A stretch of DNA of 64,000 bases from Chloroflexota bacterium (lineage in GTDB: Bacteria > Chloroflexota > Anaerolineae > Anaerolineales > UBA11579), in assembly GCA_013112575.1 (NCBI GenBank), contig JABFGG010000002.1, positions 372,001 to 436,000 on the forward strand, given 5' to 3'. Positions 16,812-27,087 of this stretch are shown here, piece by piece. How positions within the stretch are numbered: the stretch's first letter is position 1; each line of letters opens with the position of its first letter. A program made the translations under genes and the position numbers. Below the pieces are notes generated by a model. The model was not told the DNA's origin and did no database searches. It saw only the letters and a list, made by a program, of their open reading frames with translations.

Positions 16812-18274
16812 TCAGTGAAATTACTGGTCGCTTTTTAAAGGGCATTGCTTCAATGGGGGTCAGCACGATGTTTGGCATGGTGTTTGGCTTTGTGGGGGCC
16901 ACTGTGGCCGCGCGTTACATTCCCGAAGAGAGTTTGGGTGTGTATTTCTTGTTGCTTGCTGTGGTTTATTTCCTTGAAGTCATTGGCAATGCTGGTTTGC
17001 AACTATCCTCCGCTAAGTTCATTGCTTCTGCCGAAGACGACCAGGAACGCCAGAGTATCGTCAACACCCTGCTGACCATCCGATTGGCGACCATTGTTAT
17101 CGTTGTGCTATTGGCGATTGTTGCTCGTCCCTGGCTTCTTTTACTTTTCCCTTCCGATCTTTTAGCTGACCTGTTCGTATACGTTCCAATCGTTTTTGCT
17201 GTCCAGATTAGTGATGCGACCTTGACCTTCATGATGCAAGGCTTCCATTTGTATCGCAAAATGGCCACCGTTCAGGTCATTCAGGGTGCGCTAAACCTTG
17301 GCTTACTCCTGCTCTTTATCATCGTCTTCGATTTTGGCGTGTTGGGCTATATTTGGGCCACTTCGATCTCCTTGTTCGTTTCTGCAAGTATTCGGTTTTT
17401 CCTGATACCAGTCCCCAAGCGCCTGGGTGTTGATGTCGATTTATTGAAACGCATTATTCGATTCGGCCTGCCATTGCAGGTCAATGATTTTCTCAACTTC
17501 CTTATCGTGCGGGTAGACGTACTCATCTTGGGAGCTCTCATCGGCCCCCGATCAATTGCATATTTAGAAGTGGCGGCTAAGATCCCCAATTATTTTGCGC
17601 GTTTTGCGCATGCCCTGCAATCTGTGTATTTCCCCCATATGGCAGAAATGTTCTCGCAGGGTGACAAGAAGCAGGCAGAGGAGATGCTCAACAACACCAC
17701 GCGTTTTACCTCTTTCATATTGCTGTTTGGCGCATTGCTTTTTACTCTATTTCAGAACGAAGTCATGGTCTTCGTGTTTTCTGATGCCTATGCGGTTAGC
17801 GCCCCAGTCCTGGCGATTTTGATGTTGGTGGTTTCTATTGCTGTCATCAATGAGATCCTGGATACGGCTTTTGTATCGGCAGGGCATTCATCCTACGTTA
17901 TCTTTGTTAATGTCACAGTTGCTATTATTGGCCTGACTGGCAATGCTCTTCTGATTCCTGCTATGGGTTTCACGGGAGCTGCCCTGGCACGCTTATTGGC
18001 TGACGTGGTTGGCAATCCCATATCTATCTGGGTGCTGCGCCGTGTCGAGATAGATGTAAAGGTGCGTGAATACCTGCGCTCCTTCGCCATTTTTGGTTTA
18101 TGCTATGTGTTATATCTTTTCTTTGGCGCAAGTGGAGTACTTCCTCGCTTGCTGATCTTGCTGGTCTATCTGGGTTTGTCTTTGACTTTTTCTGTGATTC
18201 GTATGAGTGAAATTACAGCCCTTTTCCACATTTTCCAAACACGTTTGCGCCCTCCGGTGCTTGAGGAGCAATGA
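16808..18274 (+). CDS. Wzx-type polysaccharide flippase
   Basis: 488 aa from TTG 16808, overlapping the preceding stop codon. It has 12-14 predicted transmembrane helices across its length and the MOP/polysaccharide-synthase pattern: 'MFGFVGATVAARYIPEESLG' near the N-terminus and 'VDVLILGALIGPRSIAYLEV' mid-protein. It would flip undecaprenyl-linked repeat units to the outer face. Its end overlaps the next gene by 4 nt (ATGA). Confidence 0.88.
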   Translation: MISEITGRFLKGIASMGVSTMFGMVFGFVGATVAARYIPEESLGVYFLLLAVVYFLEVIGNAGLQLSSAKFIASAEDDQERQSIVNTLLTIRLATIVIVVLLAIVARPWLLLLFPSDLLADLFVYVPIVFAVQISDATLTFMMQGFHLYRKMATVQVIQGALNLGLLLLFIIVFDFGVLGYIWATSISLFVSASIRFFLIPVPKRLGVDVDLLKRIIRFGLPLQVNDFLNFLIVRVDVLILGALIGPRSIAYLEVAAKIPNYFARFAHALQSVYFPHMAEMFSQGDKKQAEEMLNNTTRFTSFILLFGALLFTLFQNEVMVFVFSDAYAVSAPVLAILMLVVSIAVINEILDTAFVSAGHSSYVIFVNVTVAIIGLTGNALLIPAMGFTGAALARLLADVVGNPISIWVLRRVEIDVKVREYLRSFAIFGLCYVLYLFFGASGVLPRLLILLVYLGLSLTFSVIRMSEITALFHIFQTRLRPPVLEEQ

Positions 18275-19590
18275 GTGGGATTGTATTCATACTCGTCTTA
18301 CTGTCCGCGGCGTTTATATATCTCGTCATTCGCCGCGTTCTACGCGTCTATCGCCATCTAAGCACGGTCCGCTATCCTAATTTTGTTTATGAAGCGGTGG
18401 GGGAGAATGAACTGGGTATTCCAGTATTCACTTATCATTCGATCGCGGATCCAAATACGCCTGACTCTGTGACCGTTGAAGAGTTTGAAAACCACGTCCG
18501 TTACCTGGCTGAGAACGGTTACACCACCATCGTGGCGGAGGACCTCTACGGCTACCTGGCCTTTCGTAAATCAATTCCGAAGAAATCAGTTGTCATCACC
18601 TTTGATGATGGGCGGGCTACTCAATGGACGATTGCTTATCCGATACTCAAGAAATACGGTTTGAAAGCAGTGTATTTTATTGTCCCCGGGTTGATCCAGG
18701 AAGCGGAGGCCCGCCCAAACCTGGAAAACCTTTGGGCAGGGGAAGACAATATTGGTGAAGAGTTAGTCAACGCGGATATTGGAACACAACCTATGGTTTC
18801 CTGGGAAGAGGTCAAGATCATGCATCGCAGTGGTGTCATTGATTTTCAATCACACACCATGGACCACACGCTTATCTTCCACGACAAAAAGATCGAAGAC
18901 TTTGTTCATCCTGATTTTAACTTTGGTTACCATGGCTTTGGTATGCCCTTGCTTAAAAATGGTGAAGATGACTATTTGCATTCCCGACCTGCCTGGGGTG
19001 CGCCCATTTATCGTAACCGCCCGCGTATGTATTCTGCCCGCCGTTTTTTTGACGACGAGAATTTGCGCAAAGCCTGTGTAACGCATGTAGAGCAAAATGG
19101 TGGCTCACTCTTCTTCCAACGCAATGCTTGGCGTGATGAATTGTTTGATCTGGTTGAAAATTACCGGCGATCAGCAACTTTAAACGAGTATTACGAAACC
19201 CAACCGGAACAACTGCAAGCTTATCAGGACAATCTCGTTCGTAGTAAATCCATGATCGAAGAGAGGTTGCCTGGGCATTCGGTCCGACATTTGTGCTATC
19301 CATGGCATCGCTACAGCGTTACAGCCAGCTCCCTGGCTACAGCCGCAGGGTATGTGAGCACATTTGTAGATATTAACTCTCAAAAGGTTGGTGTTGATTG
19401 GTACAACCCTTATGAGATCAATCGACCTTTGCCAACGAATGAGTTTGGGGATGACCCAAATCTGATCACCAGGATTGATGGTCGTGACAATATCGCGCTC
19501 AGTCTGCCTGGTAAAGGGCGGGTCACCTACCAGCAACGGATCCTATCTCGAGTATTCCAGCTACCCTCCTTGCTACAAAGACTTGTATGA
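18271..19590 (+). CDS. Membrane-anchored polysaccharide deacetylase
   Basis: 439 aa. An N-terminal signal-anchor (~3-25) precedes a NodB-homology domain. 'VVITFDDGRATQWTIAYPIL' carries the catalytic/metal Asp pair and 'DFQSHTMDHT' the metal-binding histidines. There is a long insertion (~210-330) between the metal site and the C-terminal strands, 'HSVRHLCYPWHRYS'. It would remove N-acetyl groups from the polymer outside the cell. It overlaps both neighbours (ATGA at each end), so it is part of one transcript with the flippase and the following glycosyltransferase. Confidence 0.85.
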   Translation: MSGIVFILVLLSAAFIYLVIRRVLRVYRHLSTVRYPNFVYEAVGENELGIPVFTYHSIADPNTPDSVTVEEFENHVRYLAENGYTTIVAEDLYGYLAFRKSIPKKSVVITFDDGRATQWTIAYPILKKYGLKAVYFIVPGLIQEAEARPNLENLWAGEDNIGEELVNADIGTQPMVSWEEVKIMHRSGVIDFQSHTMDHTLIFHDKKIEDFVHPDFNFGYHGFGMPLLKNGEDDYLHSRPAWGAPIYRNRPRMYSARRFFDDENLRKACVTHVEQNGGSLFFQRNAWRDELFDLVENYRRSATLNEYYETQPEQLQAYQDNLVRSKSMIEERLPGHSVRHLCYPWHRYSVTASSLATAAGYVSTFVDINSQKVGVDWYNPYEINRPLPTNEFGDDPNLITRIDGRDNIALSLPGKGRVTYQQRILSRVFQLPSLLQRLV

Positions 19591-20789
19591 GAATACTGAT
19601 GATCTCTGACCTGTACCCCCCGTACATTAAAGGAGGGTACGAGCTTATGTGTGAAAAGATGGTTTTGGGTCTAAATCAAAAAGGACATGACGTCAGCGTA
19701 CTGGCCTCTAGTTATGGCTCGTCTCGGCCATCATTTTTACATGCTGCTCACCGCAAATTGCATTATTTAGAGGAAAAATATCGCAACCCGTTTCAACGCC
19801 GTTTTATGCAGTTGCAACATGCCTATTTAGGTTGTCGCAATAGTGTTATCGCCCGGCGATTGATAGAAGAATTATCTCCTGATGCTGTGCTTCTATGGAA
19901 TCTGGAAGGTGTATCTTCACAAGTGTATTTTGGGATTAGTGATTTAGACATCCCTTTGGTCTGGGTACTTGGTAGTCACTGGTTGGCTCACGACAAAGCC
20001 GAGTTCGATGAGCCGGTTAGTTTTCTAAAACGCTATTATCGTCTTGGTATGTTGGGGTTCAATGCTTTGAATGAAATTCGATTAGAACAGTCAATATTTG
20101 TTAGCCATAGTTTGGCCCAGAGCTATAAGAAGGTGGGTTTTGAAATTGAAGGGTCAGTCATTATTCCAAATGGTGTCCAAGAGAGCCAGATAGGCGCTCG
20201 TAAGGAGATCGAAGATGATGACATTGCTCGGGGATTGCAGATAGTTTATGTGGGGAGGATAGAGCCTGAAAAGGGAATTGACATCGCTGTAGAAGCTTTA
20301 CACATTATATTAGAGGAATACCATATTCCAGATGTCTCACTTACCCTTGTTGGGATCGGTGAGCCTGAATACATCTCTGCATTGGAGCAATCCGCGTCTC
20401 AGAAAGGATTGAATGATTCTGTAATATTCGCGGGCTTTCTTGAACATGATCAACTTATGGATAAGTATGCTGAATATGATGTGCTTATATTACCTACGCT
20501 CCAATTTGAAGGTTTTGGCCTGACACTCATTGAGGCTATGTCCCAGGGCTTGCCCGTGATTGCCAGTGATATCGGTGGGCCCAAAGATATTGTGGAGCAC
20601 GGAAAAAATGGGTATCTGGTCACGCCTGGTGATGCTGGCGCGCTTGCAGGACAGTTATTGGCCTTGTGGGAAGAACGCCATAAGCTACCGGAACTTGGGA
20701 AAGCGGCCATTGACACTATCCGCGAAAAATTCACTGCTGAACAAATGATAAACAACTATGAAGATTTCATTGAAGCTGCCGTAGCCTAA
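19587..20789 (+). CDS. GT4-family glycosyltransferase
   Basis: 400 aa with a GT-B fold. The N-terminus is 'MRILMISDLYPPYIKGGYEL', the linker 'IVYVGRIEPEKGIDIAVEAL' starts the nucleotide-sugar half, and 'EGFGLTLIEAMSQGLPVIA' holds the E-x7-E motif. It adds a sugar to the growing lipid-linked unit in the cytosol; donor and linkage are not deducible. Overlaps the deacetylase gene by 4 nt. Confidence 0.9.
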   Translation: MRILMISDLYPPYIKGGYELMCEKMVLGLNQKGHDVSVLASSYGSSRPSFLHAAHRKLHYLEEKYRNPFQRRFMQLQHAYLGCRNSVIARRLIEELSPDAVLLWNLEGVSSQVYFGISDLDIPLVWVLGSHWLAHDKAEFDEPVSFLKRYYRLGMLGFNALNEIRLEQSIFVSHSLAQSYKKVGFEIEGSVIIPNGVQESQIGARKEIEDDDIARGLQIVYVGRIEPEKGIDIAVEALHIILEEYHIPDVSLTLVGIGEPEYISALEQSASQKGLNDSVIFAGFLEHDQLMDKYAEYDVLILPTLQFEGFGLTLIEAMSQGLPVIASDIGGPKDIVEHGKNGYLVTPGDAGALAGQLLALWEERHKLPELGKAAIDTIREKFTAEQMINNYEDFIEAAVA

Positions 20790-20791
20790 AT

Positions 20792-22009
20792 ATGCGCATA
20801 CTCATCATCAGCGACCGCATTCCATATCCTGTCATCTCCGGCGACCGTATCCGCGTGTTCAATCTTCTGAAACGCATTGCCCCGCATCATGAAGTTTCCA
20901 TGGCTGTGTTGCTTTCTGCGGAAGGGGACGAAGAAGGTGCTCAATTCGTCAGGGAGAATTATTGCGAAAACGTTATCACCGCCCGGCACAATCCCATGAG
21001 CAAGCTGCGCCACGTCCCTGGCTTCATACGCTACGCAGCCATGGGCCGTCCTCTTGAAGTTAAATTCTACGATTCGCCTGATTTACACACTCAAATTCGT
21101 GGCCTGCTTTCGAGAGAGCATTTTGATATTGTGCAGATCGAACACGCTCACATGGCCTTTTACGTCCATGATATTCCAAAAGATGCGCAGACCAAAAAGA
21201 TACTCGTTTTTCATAACGTGGCCTCGGTGCAGACCGACCGCATGAAGGACATTGAGGGCGGGCCGGTTGATCGTTTCCGGGGCTGGTTGAATTCCCAGAT
21301 GATGCCGCGTTGGGAGACGAGGATTGCCAATCGATTTGACCGCAGTGTGTCCATGTCGGACGAGGATAGGCAATTATTGCTGGAGGCCAATCCAAAACTA
21401 GACGTGGATGTTGTTCCTAATGGGGTTGATACCAGCCAATATACCCCTTTATCGAATACCCGCAAGGGAACTCCCAGCGTCATGTTCATCGGCAACATGA
21501 GTTATTCGCCCAATGAAGATGCTGCTCTGTACTTTGCAGAGGAGATTCTCCCTTTAATCTGGGAGCATTCCCCCGAAGTCGAATTCTGGATCGTGGGCCG
21601 GGATGTGAGTGACCGTGTAAAAGCGATTGCCAATGAGCGTATCCATGTTACAGGCCGTGTGGATGCCATTGAGCCGTATTACGAACGTGCCTGGCTCTCC
21701 GTTGTACCCTTGCGCGCTGGCGGAGGCACCCGTCTCAAGATTCTGGAGGCTATGGCTTTGGGGCGTCCTGTTGTTTCTACGACGGTTGGGGCTGAAGGTT
21801 TGGCTGTTGAAGATGGCGCAGACATACTTTTGGCCGATACTCCTGAAACTTTTTCACAGCAAGTCCTGCGACTATTGTCCGATGAAAGTCTCTATAAAGC
21901 TGTAATGAAGCAGGGTCGAAAGCTGGTAGAAGAAAAATACGATTGGGACCCCATCGCTGAAAAACAATTGGAAGTGTATGAAGCTTTAGGAACTGAGGCA
22001 CCCGCGTAA
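20792..22009 (+). CDS. GT4-family glycosyltransferase, EpsH1-associated type
   Basis: 405 aa with a GT-B fold. The N-terminus 'RILIISDRIPYPVISGDRIR' resembles sugar transferases that accompany PEP-CTERM/EpsH polysaccharide loci. The C-terminal half shows 'VMFIGNMSYSPNEDAALYFA' and the donor-site 'PLRAGGGTRLKILEAMALG'. Located 2 bp after the previous glycosyltransferase, so in the same operon. Substrates are unknown. Confidence 0.88.
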   Translation: MRILIISDRIPYPVISGDRIRVFNLLKRIAPHHEVSMAVLLSAEGDEEGAQFVRENYCENVITARHNPMSKLRHVPGFIRYAAMGRPLEVKFYDSPDLHTQIRGLLSREHFDIVQIEHAHMAFYVHDIPKDAQTKKILVFHNVASVQTDRMKDIEGGPVDRFRGWLNSQMMPRWETRIANRFDRSVSMSDEDRQLLLEANPKLDVDVVPNGVDTSQYTPLSNTRKGTPSVMFIGNMSYSPNEDAALYFAEEILPLIWEHSPEVEFWIVGRDVSDRVKAIANERIHVTGRVDAIEPYYERAWLSVVPLRAGGGTRLKILEAMALGRPVVSTTVGAEGLAVEDGADILLADTPETFSQQVLRLLSDESLYKAVMKQGRKLVEEKYDWDPIAEKQLEVYEALGTEAPA

Positions 22010-22012
22010 GCT

Positions 22013-22987
22013 ATGGAAAAGAAAGTACTGTTCCTGGCCTGGGTCAATTATCTCAGCCGCAACGCTCTGTTGGCCGATTACCTGGGTGCCTCCATACACT
22101 TCGTCACTTATGGCCAGCGGGGCGGCAACCCGCTGCTTTTGCCTTTACGTTACATTATGCAGAGTTTCCTTACCTGGCCCATTCTGCGCAAAGAAAAACC
22201 GGATGTGATTGTCGTTCAGGTGCCGCCTCTACCCTCTGCTATCGTGGCCTACATTTATGCAGTCTTCTTCCGCGCTCGTATTGTGATCGACACGCATTCA
22301 TCTACTTTCATTTCCTTCTGGCGTCGCTTGCTATGGTTGCATCGCTGGCTTTCCCGCCGCGCCTTAACGACAATTGTGCACAACCAGCAGATCAAAGACA
22401 TTGTAGATGAATGGGGTTGCCACACTACCTACCTCGGGTATATCCCCGGCGATTATCCACAGGGCGAGCCTTATGAACTGGCACAAGGTTTTAATGTAGT
22501 AGCTACCTGTTCCTTTGACCCCGATGAGCCAATTCTGGAAATAGTCCAGGCAGCTCAGTCTGTGCCTGAGGTCAACTTCTACCTCACAGGCAATTCGAGC
22601 CGAGCTTCCGAAGAAATACTGGCTTCTAAGCCGGATAATTGTCAATTTACTGGTTATGTTTCCAACGATGCCTATTTTGGCTTGTTGCGTGGTGTGGATG
22701 CCATTATGGACTTCACCAAATGGGAAAACACCGTGCTCTTGGGTGCGCATGAAGCTGTATCGTTGGGGCAGCCACTTGTAGTTTCAAACTCCCTGACCTT
22801 GCGTGAAAACTTCCCCTCGGGTACAGTCCACGTTCCGAATACGGCAGAGGGCATCGCCGAGGGTGTGCGGCAGATGCAGGCCGAACACAGCCGTTATAAA
22901 AAAGAGATGTTGGCCTTAAAAGAACAACTGCAAAGTGAATTTGAGCAACAATTGGCATCCTTACAAAATCGCATTGCAGAAGCCTGA
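22013..22987 (+). CDS. Glycosyltransferase, GT-B type
   Basis: 324 aa, shorter than its neighbours. The N-terminal half carries 'PDVIVVQVPPLPSAIVAYIY' and 'ARIVIDTHSSTF', seen in GT4-like acceptor domains. The second half has 'FTGYVSNDAYFGLLRGVDAI' and 'AVSLGQPLVVSN', a weaker version of the E-x7-E region ('GAHEAVSLGQ'). A charged coiled-coil-like C-terminus closes the protein. It is 3 bp behind the preceding gene. The glycosyltransferase call is good, but family and substrate remain open. Confidence 0.75.
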   Translation: MEKKVLFLAWVNYLSRNALLADYLGASIHFVTYGQRGGNPLLLPLRYIMQSFLTWPILRKEKPDVIVVQVPPLPSAIVAYIYAVFFRARIVIDTHSSTFISFWRRLLWLHRWLSRRALTTIVHNQQIKDIVDEWGCHTTYLGYIPGDYPQGEPYELAQGFNVVATCSFDPDEPILEIVQAAQSVPEVNFYLTGNSSRASEEILASKPDNCQFTGYVSNDAYFGLLRGVDAIMDFTKWENTVLLGAHEAVSLGQPLVVSNSLTLRENFPSGTVHVPNTAEGIAEGVRQMQAEHSRYKKEMLALKEQLQSEFEQQLASLQNRIAEA

Positions 22988-23009
22988 TTGTTTATAGGAT
23001 AATTACATT

Positions 23010-24890
23010 ATGTGCGGTATCGCTGGTGCTTACGAATATAAGAGCAAAAAAACCATTTCTCGCGAGGAAATGGGCAACATGTTGCAGGTTATTCATCACC
23101 GTGGCCCGGATGATGACGGCTGCCACCTGGATGACAACTTGGCGATTGGCATGCGCCGTCTGAGCATCGTTGACATTGCTGGCGGCCACCAGCCCATGTA
23201 CAACGAAGATAACAACCTGGTGCTGGTTTTTAATGGGGAGATCTACAACTTCCCTGAGTTGAGAGAGCAGCTTACCGCCAAAGGGCACGTTTTCAATTCG
23301 ATGGGAGACACTGAAACCATTCTGCATCTTTATGAAGAATATGGCCTGGATTGTGTTCAGCATCTGCGCGGCATGTTCACCTTTGCTTTGTGGGACCCCG
23401 GCAAGAGGCGCCTGTTTTTAGGCCGTGACCGCCTGGGTATCAAGCCACTTTATTTCACAGATGTAGATGGCACGTTTGTATTCGGATCAGAAATCAAAGC
23501 CATCCTGGAATATCCGGGTGTCGACGCCCGCCCCAATATGCAGGCCCTTGGGCACTTCCTGACCTACAAATATGCACCCGCGCCCCTCACCATGTTTGAG
23601 GGTATCCAGGCTGTCCCTCCCGGTTATTTCGTTACCGTCGATGAACAGGGCGTACGCACCCAAGAATATTGGGACATGTCCTTTGCGCCTTCAGAAAACG
23701 GGATACCCAGTGAAGCAGAAGCCAAAGAACATTTGCAGCACCTCCTACGCGAATCGGTTGAAATGCGTCTAATCAGTGATGTACCCTTTGGTGCCTTTCT
23801 CAGTGGGGGCGTCGACTCTAGCACTATCGTAGCTCTCATGAGCCAGATCCTCAACCAACCAGTAAAAACCTTTTCGGTGGGCTTCAAAGGTCAGGGTGAG
23901 GAATACAGCGAATTGCCTTATGCCCGTATGGTCGCCGAGCAATACCAGACCGACCACCACGAAGTGTATGTGGACTCCTCTGATTTTGTTAATTTGACTG
24001 AAAAGATCGTCTGGCAAATGGATCAACCCATTGCCGATCAGGCTGCTCTGGCAACCTACATGGTCGCTGATTTGGCCTCCAAGCACGTCAAGATGGTGCT
24101 TACTGGTGAGGGGGGCGATGAGTTATTTGCAGGTTATGCCCGTTATGCCGGGGAGCGTTTTTCCCCATATTTCCGTCCCATCCCACAATTCCTGAAGAAT
24201 GGCATCAACTCGGCTGCCGGACTTTTACCCGGTATGCGTCGGCCTAAACTTGCGCTAAATGCTTTGCTGCAACCGGATGAATTGCGCCGCCTGACCAGTT
24301 GGTTCCCCCTCTTCAACTTCGAACAGAAGCAGCGCCTGATTTCTCCTGAGTTCCGTAGCCAGTTAGAAGATGAATTCTCAACGAGTATCGTTGCTGGGCA
24401 AATGGCCCGCACAGATGCCACAGATGTACTCAGCCGCATGTTGTACTTCGATACCAAGATCTGGCTGCCCGATGACTTGCTGGCACGCGGCGACAAGATG
24501 ATCATGGCTGCTTCCGTTGAAGGGCGTGTCCCCATTTTGGATCACAAGATCGTGGAGTTCGCCGCTTCCTTGCCGCCCAGCATGAAGCTAAAAGGCATGA
24601 CCAGTAAATATCTCTTGAAGGAAGCTGCCCGTGACTGGCTGCCAGATACGATTATTGACCGTTCCAAGAAAGGCTTCCCAATTCCTATGGCGCACTGGTT
24701 CCGCAACGGTGCGCGTGAGATGGTCGACGACTTGCTGCTTTCAGATACCTTTAAGAAGCGCCAGCTCTTTGACCAGCCCTACGTGGAAAAACTCCTAACA
24801 GATCACCAGAGTGGCTTCGGGGATTACAGCTCCCAGATCTGGGCGCTTACCAATCTTGAGTTGTGGCATCGCCAGTATATTGATGCTTGA
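23010..24890 (+). CDS. asnB: Asparagine synthase-type glutamine amidotransferase
   Basis: 626 aa. The N-terminus MCGIAGAYEY exposes Cys2 after Met removal, the nucleophile of class II glutaminase domains (~1-210). The synthetase half has the PP-loop 'FLSGGVDSSTIVALM' and 'LTGEGGDELFAGYARY'. Besides true asparagine synthetases, enzymes of this form amidate sugar or acyl groups in exopolysaccharide loci, including the amidotransferase 1 of exosortase-linked clusters; the location among glycosyltransferases favours that role. The next gene begins within its stop codon (TGATG). Confidence 0.9.
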   Translation: MCGIAGAYEYKSKKTISREEMGNMLQVIHHRGPDDDGCHLDDNLAIGMRRLSIVDIAGGHQPMYNEDNNLVLVFNGEIYNFPELREQLTAKGHVFNSMGDTETILHLYEEYGLDCVQHLRGMFTFALWDPGKRRLFLGRDRLGIKPLYFTDVDGTFVFGSEIKAILEYPGVDARPNMQALGHFLTYKYAPAPLTMFEGIQAVPPGYFVTVDEQGVRTQEYWDMSFAPSENGIPSEAEAKEHLQHLLRESVEMRLISDVPFGAFLSGGVDSSTIVALMSQILNQPVKTFSVGFKGQGEEYSELPYARMVAEQYQTDHHEVYVDSSDFVNLTEKIVWQMDQPIADQAALATYMVADLASKHVKMVLTGEGGDELFAGYARYAGERFSPYFRPIPQFLKNGINSAAGLLPGMRRPKLALNALLQPDELRRLTSWFPLFNFEQKQRLISPEFRSQLEDEFSTSIVAGQMARTDATDVLSRMLYFDTKIWLPDDLLARGDKMIMAASVEGRVPILDHKIVEFAASLPPSMKLKGMTSKYLLKEAARDWLPDTIIDRSKKGFPIPMAHWFRNGAREMVDDLLLSDTFKKRQLFDQPYVEKLLTDHQSGFGDYSSQIWALTNLELWHRQYIDA

Positions 24891-25888
24891 TGAAAGAACT
24901 GCTCAAGCGCACCCTCTTTTATGGAGCAGGATTGTTCGCCTGGGTCGGCCCCCTGTTTGAGCTTGTCCGCCGTTTTTCAGGCATCGACATCTTTATCCCC
25001 TTTTATCATATTGTCAGCAATGATGAAGTTCTGCATGTAAAGCATTTGTATCGCTATAAGAATGTCCAACAATTCGAGGCTGACTTAGACTTCTTCCAAG
25101 AAAATTACCAGCCCATCCGCTTTCAACAGCTATATGATCATGTCTTTGACAACAAGCCTCTTCCAAAGCACCCCTTATTGCTGACCTTTGATGATGGCCT
25201 GCGAGAAGTGTATGATGTAGTTGTGCCTATTTTGAAGGCTAAAGGTATGCCTGCTGTATTTTTCCTGTGCAGTGGATTTATAGACAATCAAGCATTGTTT
25301 CATAAACACAAGGCCAGCTTGATTCTTGAGAACTCGAGTTATGGAGAAGAGAAGGCTTTAGGCGAAAGCCTTTCGTCGGTCAAATACTCCCAGCACGAAT
25401 CGCTTGATGTCCTTGCGGAGAAGTCGGGTCTATCCTTTCAGGAGTATCTCGACACTCAACCTCTCTATATGATTCGCCAGCAGATCGCCGCCATCCTGGA
25501 TGACGACCTTTTTGCGATCGGTGCTCACAGTATTGACCATCCAGAATATCCTTTAATTCCATTGGAAGAACAGATTCGGCAAACCAGAGAAAGCACTCAA
25601 TTTGTCCGCCAGACCTTTGACCTGGATTACTCCACTTTTTCTATGCCTTTTCACGATATTGATGTTTCGCAAGATTACTTCGACGCCATTTTAGGTGACG
25701 ATATCGTGGATATTTCCTTTGGCATCGAAGGCACCATGCAGGAGGATTTTGACCGAAATTACCACCGTCACAATATGGAAGGTGGTTCCTACCCGGCCCG
25801 CAACATGGCGTTTGTTTATTACATTGTTGCAATCCTGCGCCGCTTGCTTGGCACTCATCGTATCCGGCGCTCCAGGCTGGCTGTCTAA
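24890..25888 (+). CDS. Polysaccharide deacetylase family protein
   Basis: 332 aa from ATG 24890, which overlaps the TGA of the amidotransferase gene (TGATG). A NodB-like domain shows 'PLLLTFDDGLREVYDVVVPI' with the catalytic Asp pair and 'FAIGAHSIDHPEYPL' with both metal-binding histidines; 'YSTFSMPFHDIDV' replaces the usual 'fryPyG' strand. No clear export signal is present apart from a hydrophobic N-terminal stretch ('LFYGAGLFAWVGPLFEL'). It probably deacetylates an amino sugar of the polymer or of a precursor. Confidence 0.82.
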   Translation: MKELLKRTLFYGAGLFAWVGPLFELVRRFSGIDIFIPFYHIVSNDEVLHVKHLYRYKNVQQFEADLDFFQENYQPIRFQQLYDHVFDNKPLPKHPLLLTFDDGLREVYDVVVPILKAKGMPAVFFLCSGFIDNQALFHKHKASLILENSSYGEEKALGESLSSVKYSQHESLDVLAEKSGLSFQEYLDTQPLYMIRQQIAAILDDDLFAIGAHSIDHPEYPLIPLEEQIRQTRESTQFVRQTFDLDYSTFSMPFHDIDVSQDYFDAILGDDIVDISFGIEGTMQEDFDRNYHRHNMEGGSYPARNMAFVYYIVAILRRLLGTHRIRRSRLAV

Positions 25889-25894
25889 GACATT

Positions 25895-27076
25895 ATGGCT
25901 GCTCGCATTTGTATGTTGGTTCACCAGGATTTCTTCCGTGACGCCCGCGTCAAGCGCTATACGGACGCACTCCTTGAACGAGGAGCCGAAGTTGATGTCA
26001 TCTGCGTGCGTTCTGGCGATGCCGAACAGCCAGTTTCTTACCATGAGAATTTGAAGGTCTACCCGATCCCCATGAAACGGGGCTACCGCGGGGTGGTGGA
26101 CTACTTGCTTGAATACACCTGGGGTTTCCTGCTGTACTTCCTACGCCTGACCAGCTTGTCCCTTCGTCGTCGTCATCAGGCTATCCACGTGCATAACATG
26201 CCTGACTTTTTTGTGTTTACTACAGCCGTACCGAAGATGCTTGGGGCTGAGATTATCTTGGACATCCACGACCCCATGCCCGAGTTTTATGCTTCCAAGT
26301 TCGAACGCAGCATGGATAGCTGGATGGTGCGCATTATGCGCTGGCAAGAGCACCTTTCCGCAAGGGTGGCTGATGTGATGGTCACGGTTAATGATGCTGT
26401 CAAACACAATCTGTCCTTGCGCGGTATTCCAGATCAAAAGATCACCGTGGTCAGTAATTTCCCCGACCCCCACATCTTTGTGCGCCAACCCGCTGCGCAG
26501 GGTGAAGAAAGCCCATTTACCCTAATCTACCCGGGAACTTTGGCCTCCCGTTATGGTCTGCATGTTGCCATAAACGCCCTTCCGCAAATACGGCAATCAA
26601 TACCGGGTGTTTGTTTGGTTTTATTGGGTCACCAGGTGGATTACGTAAAGGAGTTGGAAGATCTCGCACAAGAATTACAAGTTGCCGATTGTGTCGATAT
26701 CCGTGACGTGGTCCCCATTGGACAGGTTCCAGCCGCAATGGCCCAGGCTGATTTAGGTATCTATCCTGCACTCTATGATATACACATGGACGTGGCTACC
26801 CCTACTAAAGTGCTTGAATACGCTATGATGGGCTTGCCGATACTTGCCACACGTCTCAGTGGTATCGAGGCTATCTTCGATGATGCAGCGGTGAGTTATG
26901 TGCCTCCCGGCAATGTAGAGGCCTTTGCCCAGGCCGTTATTGATCTGCATGCTGATCCAGGCAAACGGGCCGAACTGGTAAAGCAGGCCGATGTCGAATT
27001 TACTTCTACTCATTCCTGGGCGCAGGAATTCAATAAATATGTGGATTTACTGCGTTCCTTAGGCTTATCTGTCTAA
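25895..27076 (+). CDS. GT4-family glycosyltransferase
   Basis: 393 aa. The N-terminal 'RICMLVHQDFFRDARVKRY' and 'AEIILDIHDPMPEFYASKF' belong to the acceptor half. 'FTLIYPGTLASRYGLHVAI' and 'TPTKVLEYAMMGLPILATRL' belong to the donor half, although the first Glu of the usual E-x7-E pair is not evident ('DVATPTKVLEYAMM'). It lies 6 bp after the deacetylase gene in the same operon. Donor and acceptor are unknown. Confidence 0.87.
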   Translation: MAARICMLVHQDFFRDARVKRYTDALLERGAEVDVICVRSGDAEQPVSYHENLKVYPIPMKRGYRGVVDYLLEYTWGFLLYFLRLTSLSLRRRHQAIHVHNMPDFFVFTTAVPKMLGAEIILDIHDPMPEFYASKFERSMDSWMVRIMRWQEHLSARVADVMVTVNDAVKHNLSLRGIPDQKITVVSNFPDPHIFVRQPAAQGEESPFTLIYPGTLASRYGLHVAINALPQIRQSIPGVCLVLLGHQVDYVKELEDLAQELQVADCVDIRDVVPIGQVPAAMAQADLGIYPALYDIHMDVATPTKVLEYAMMGLPILATRLSGIEAIFDDAAVSYVPPGNVEAFAQAVIDLHADPGKRAELVKQADVEFTSTHSWAQEFNKYVDLLRSLGLSV

Positions 27077-27087
27077 CTTGACCAATC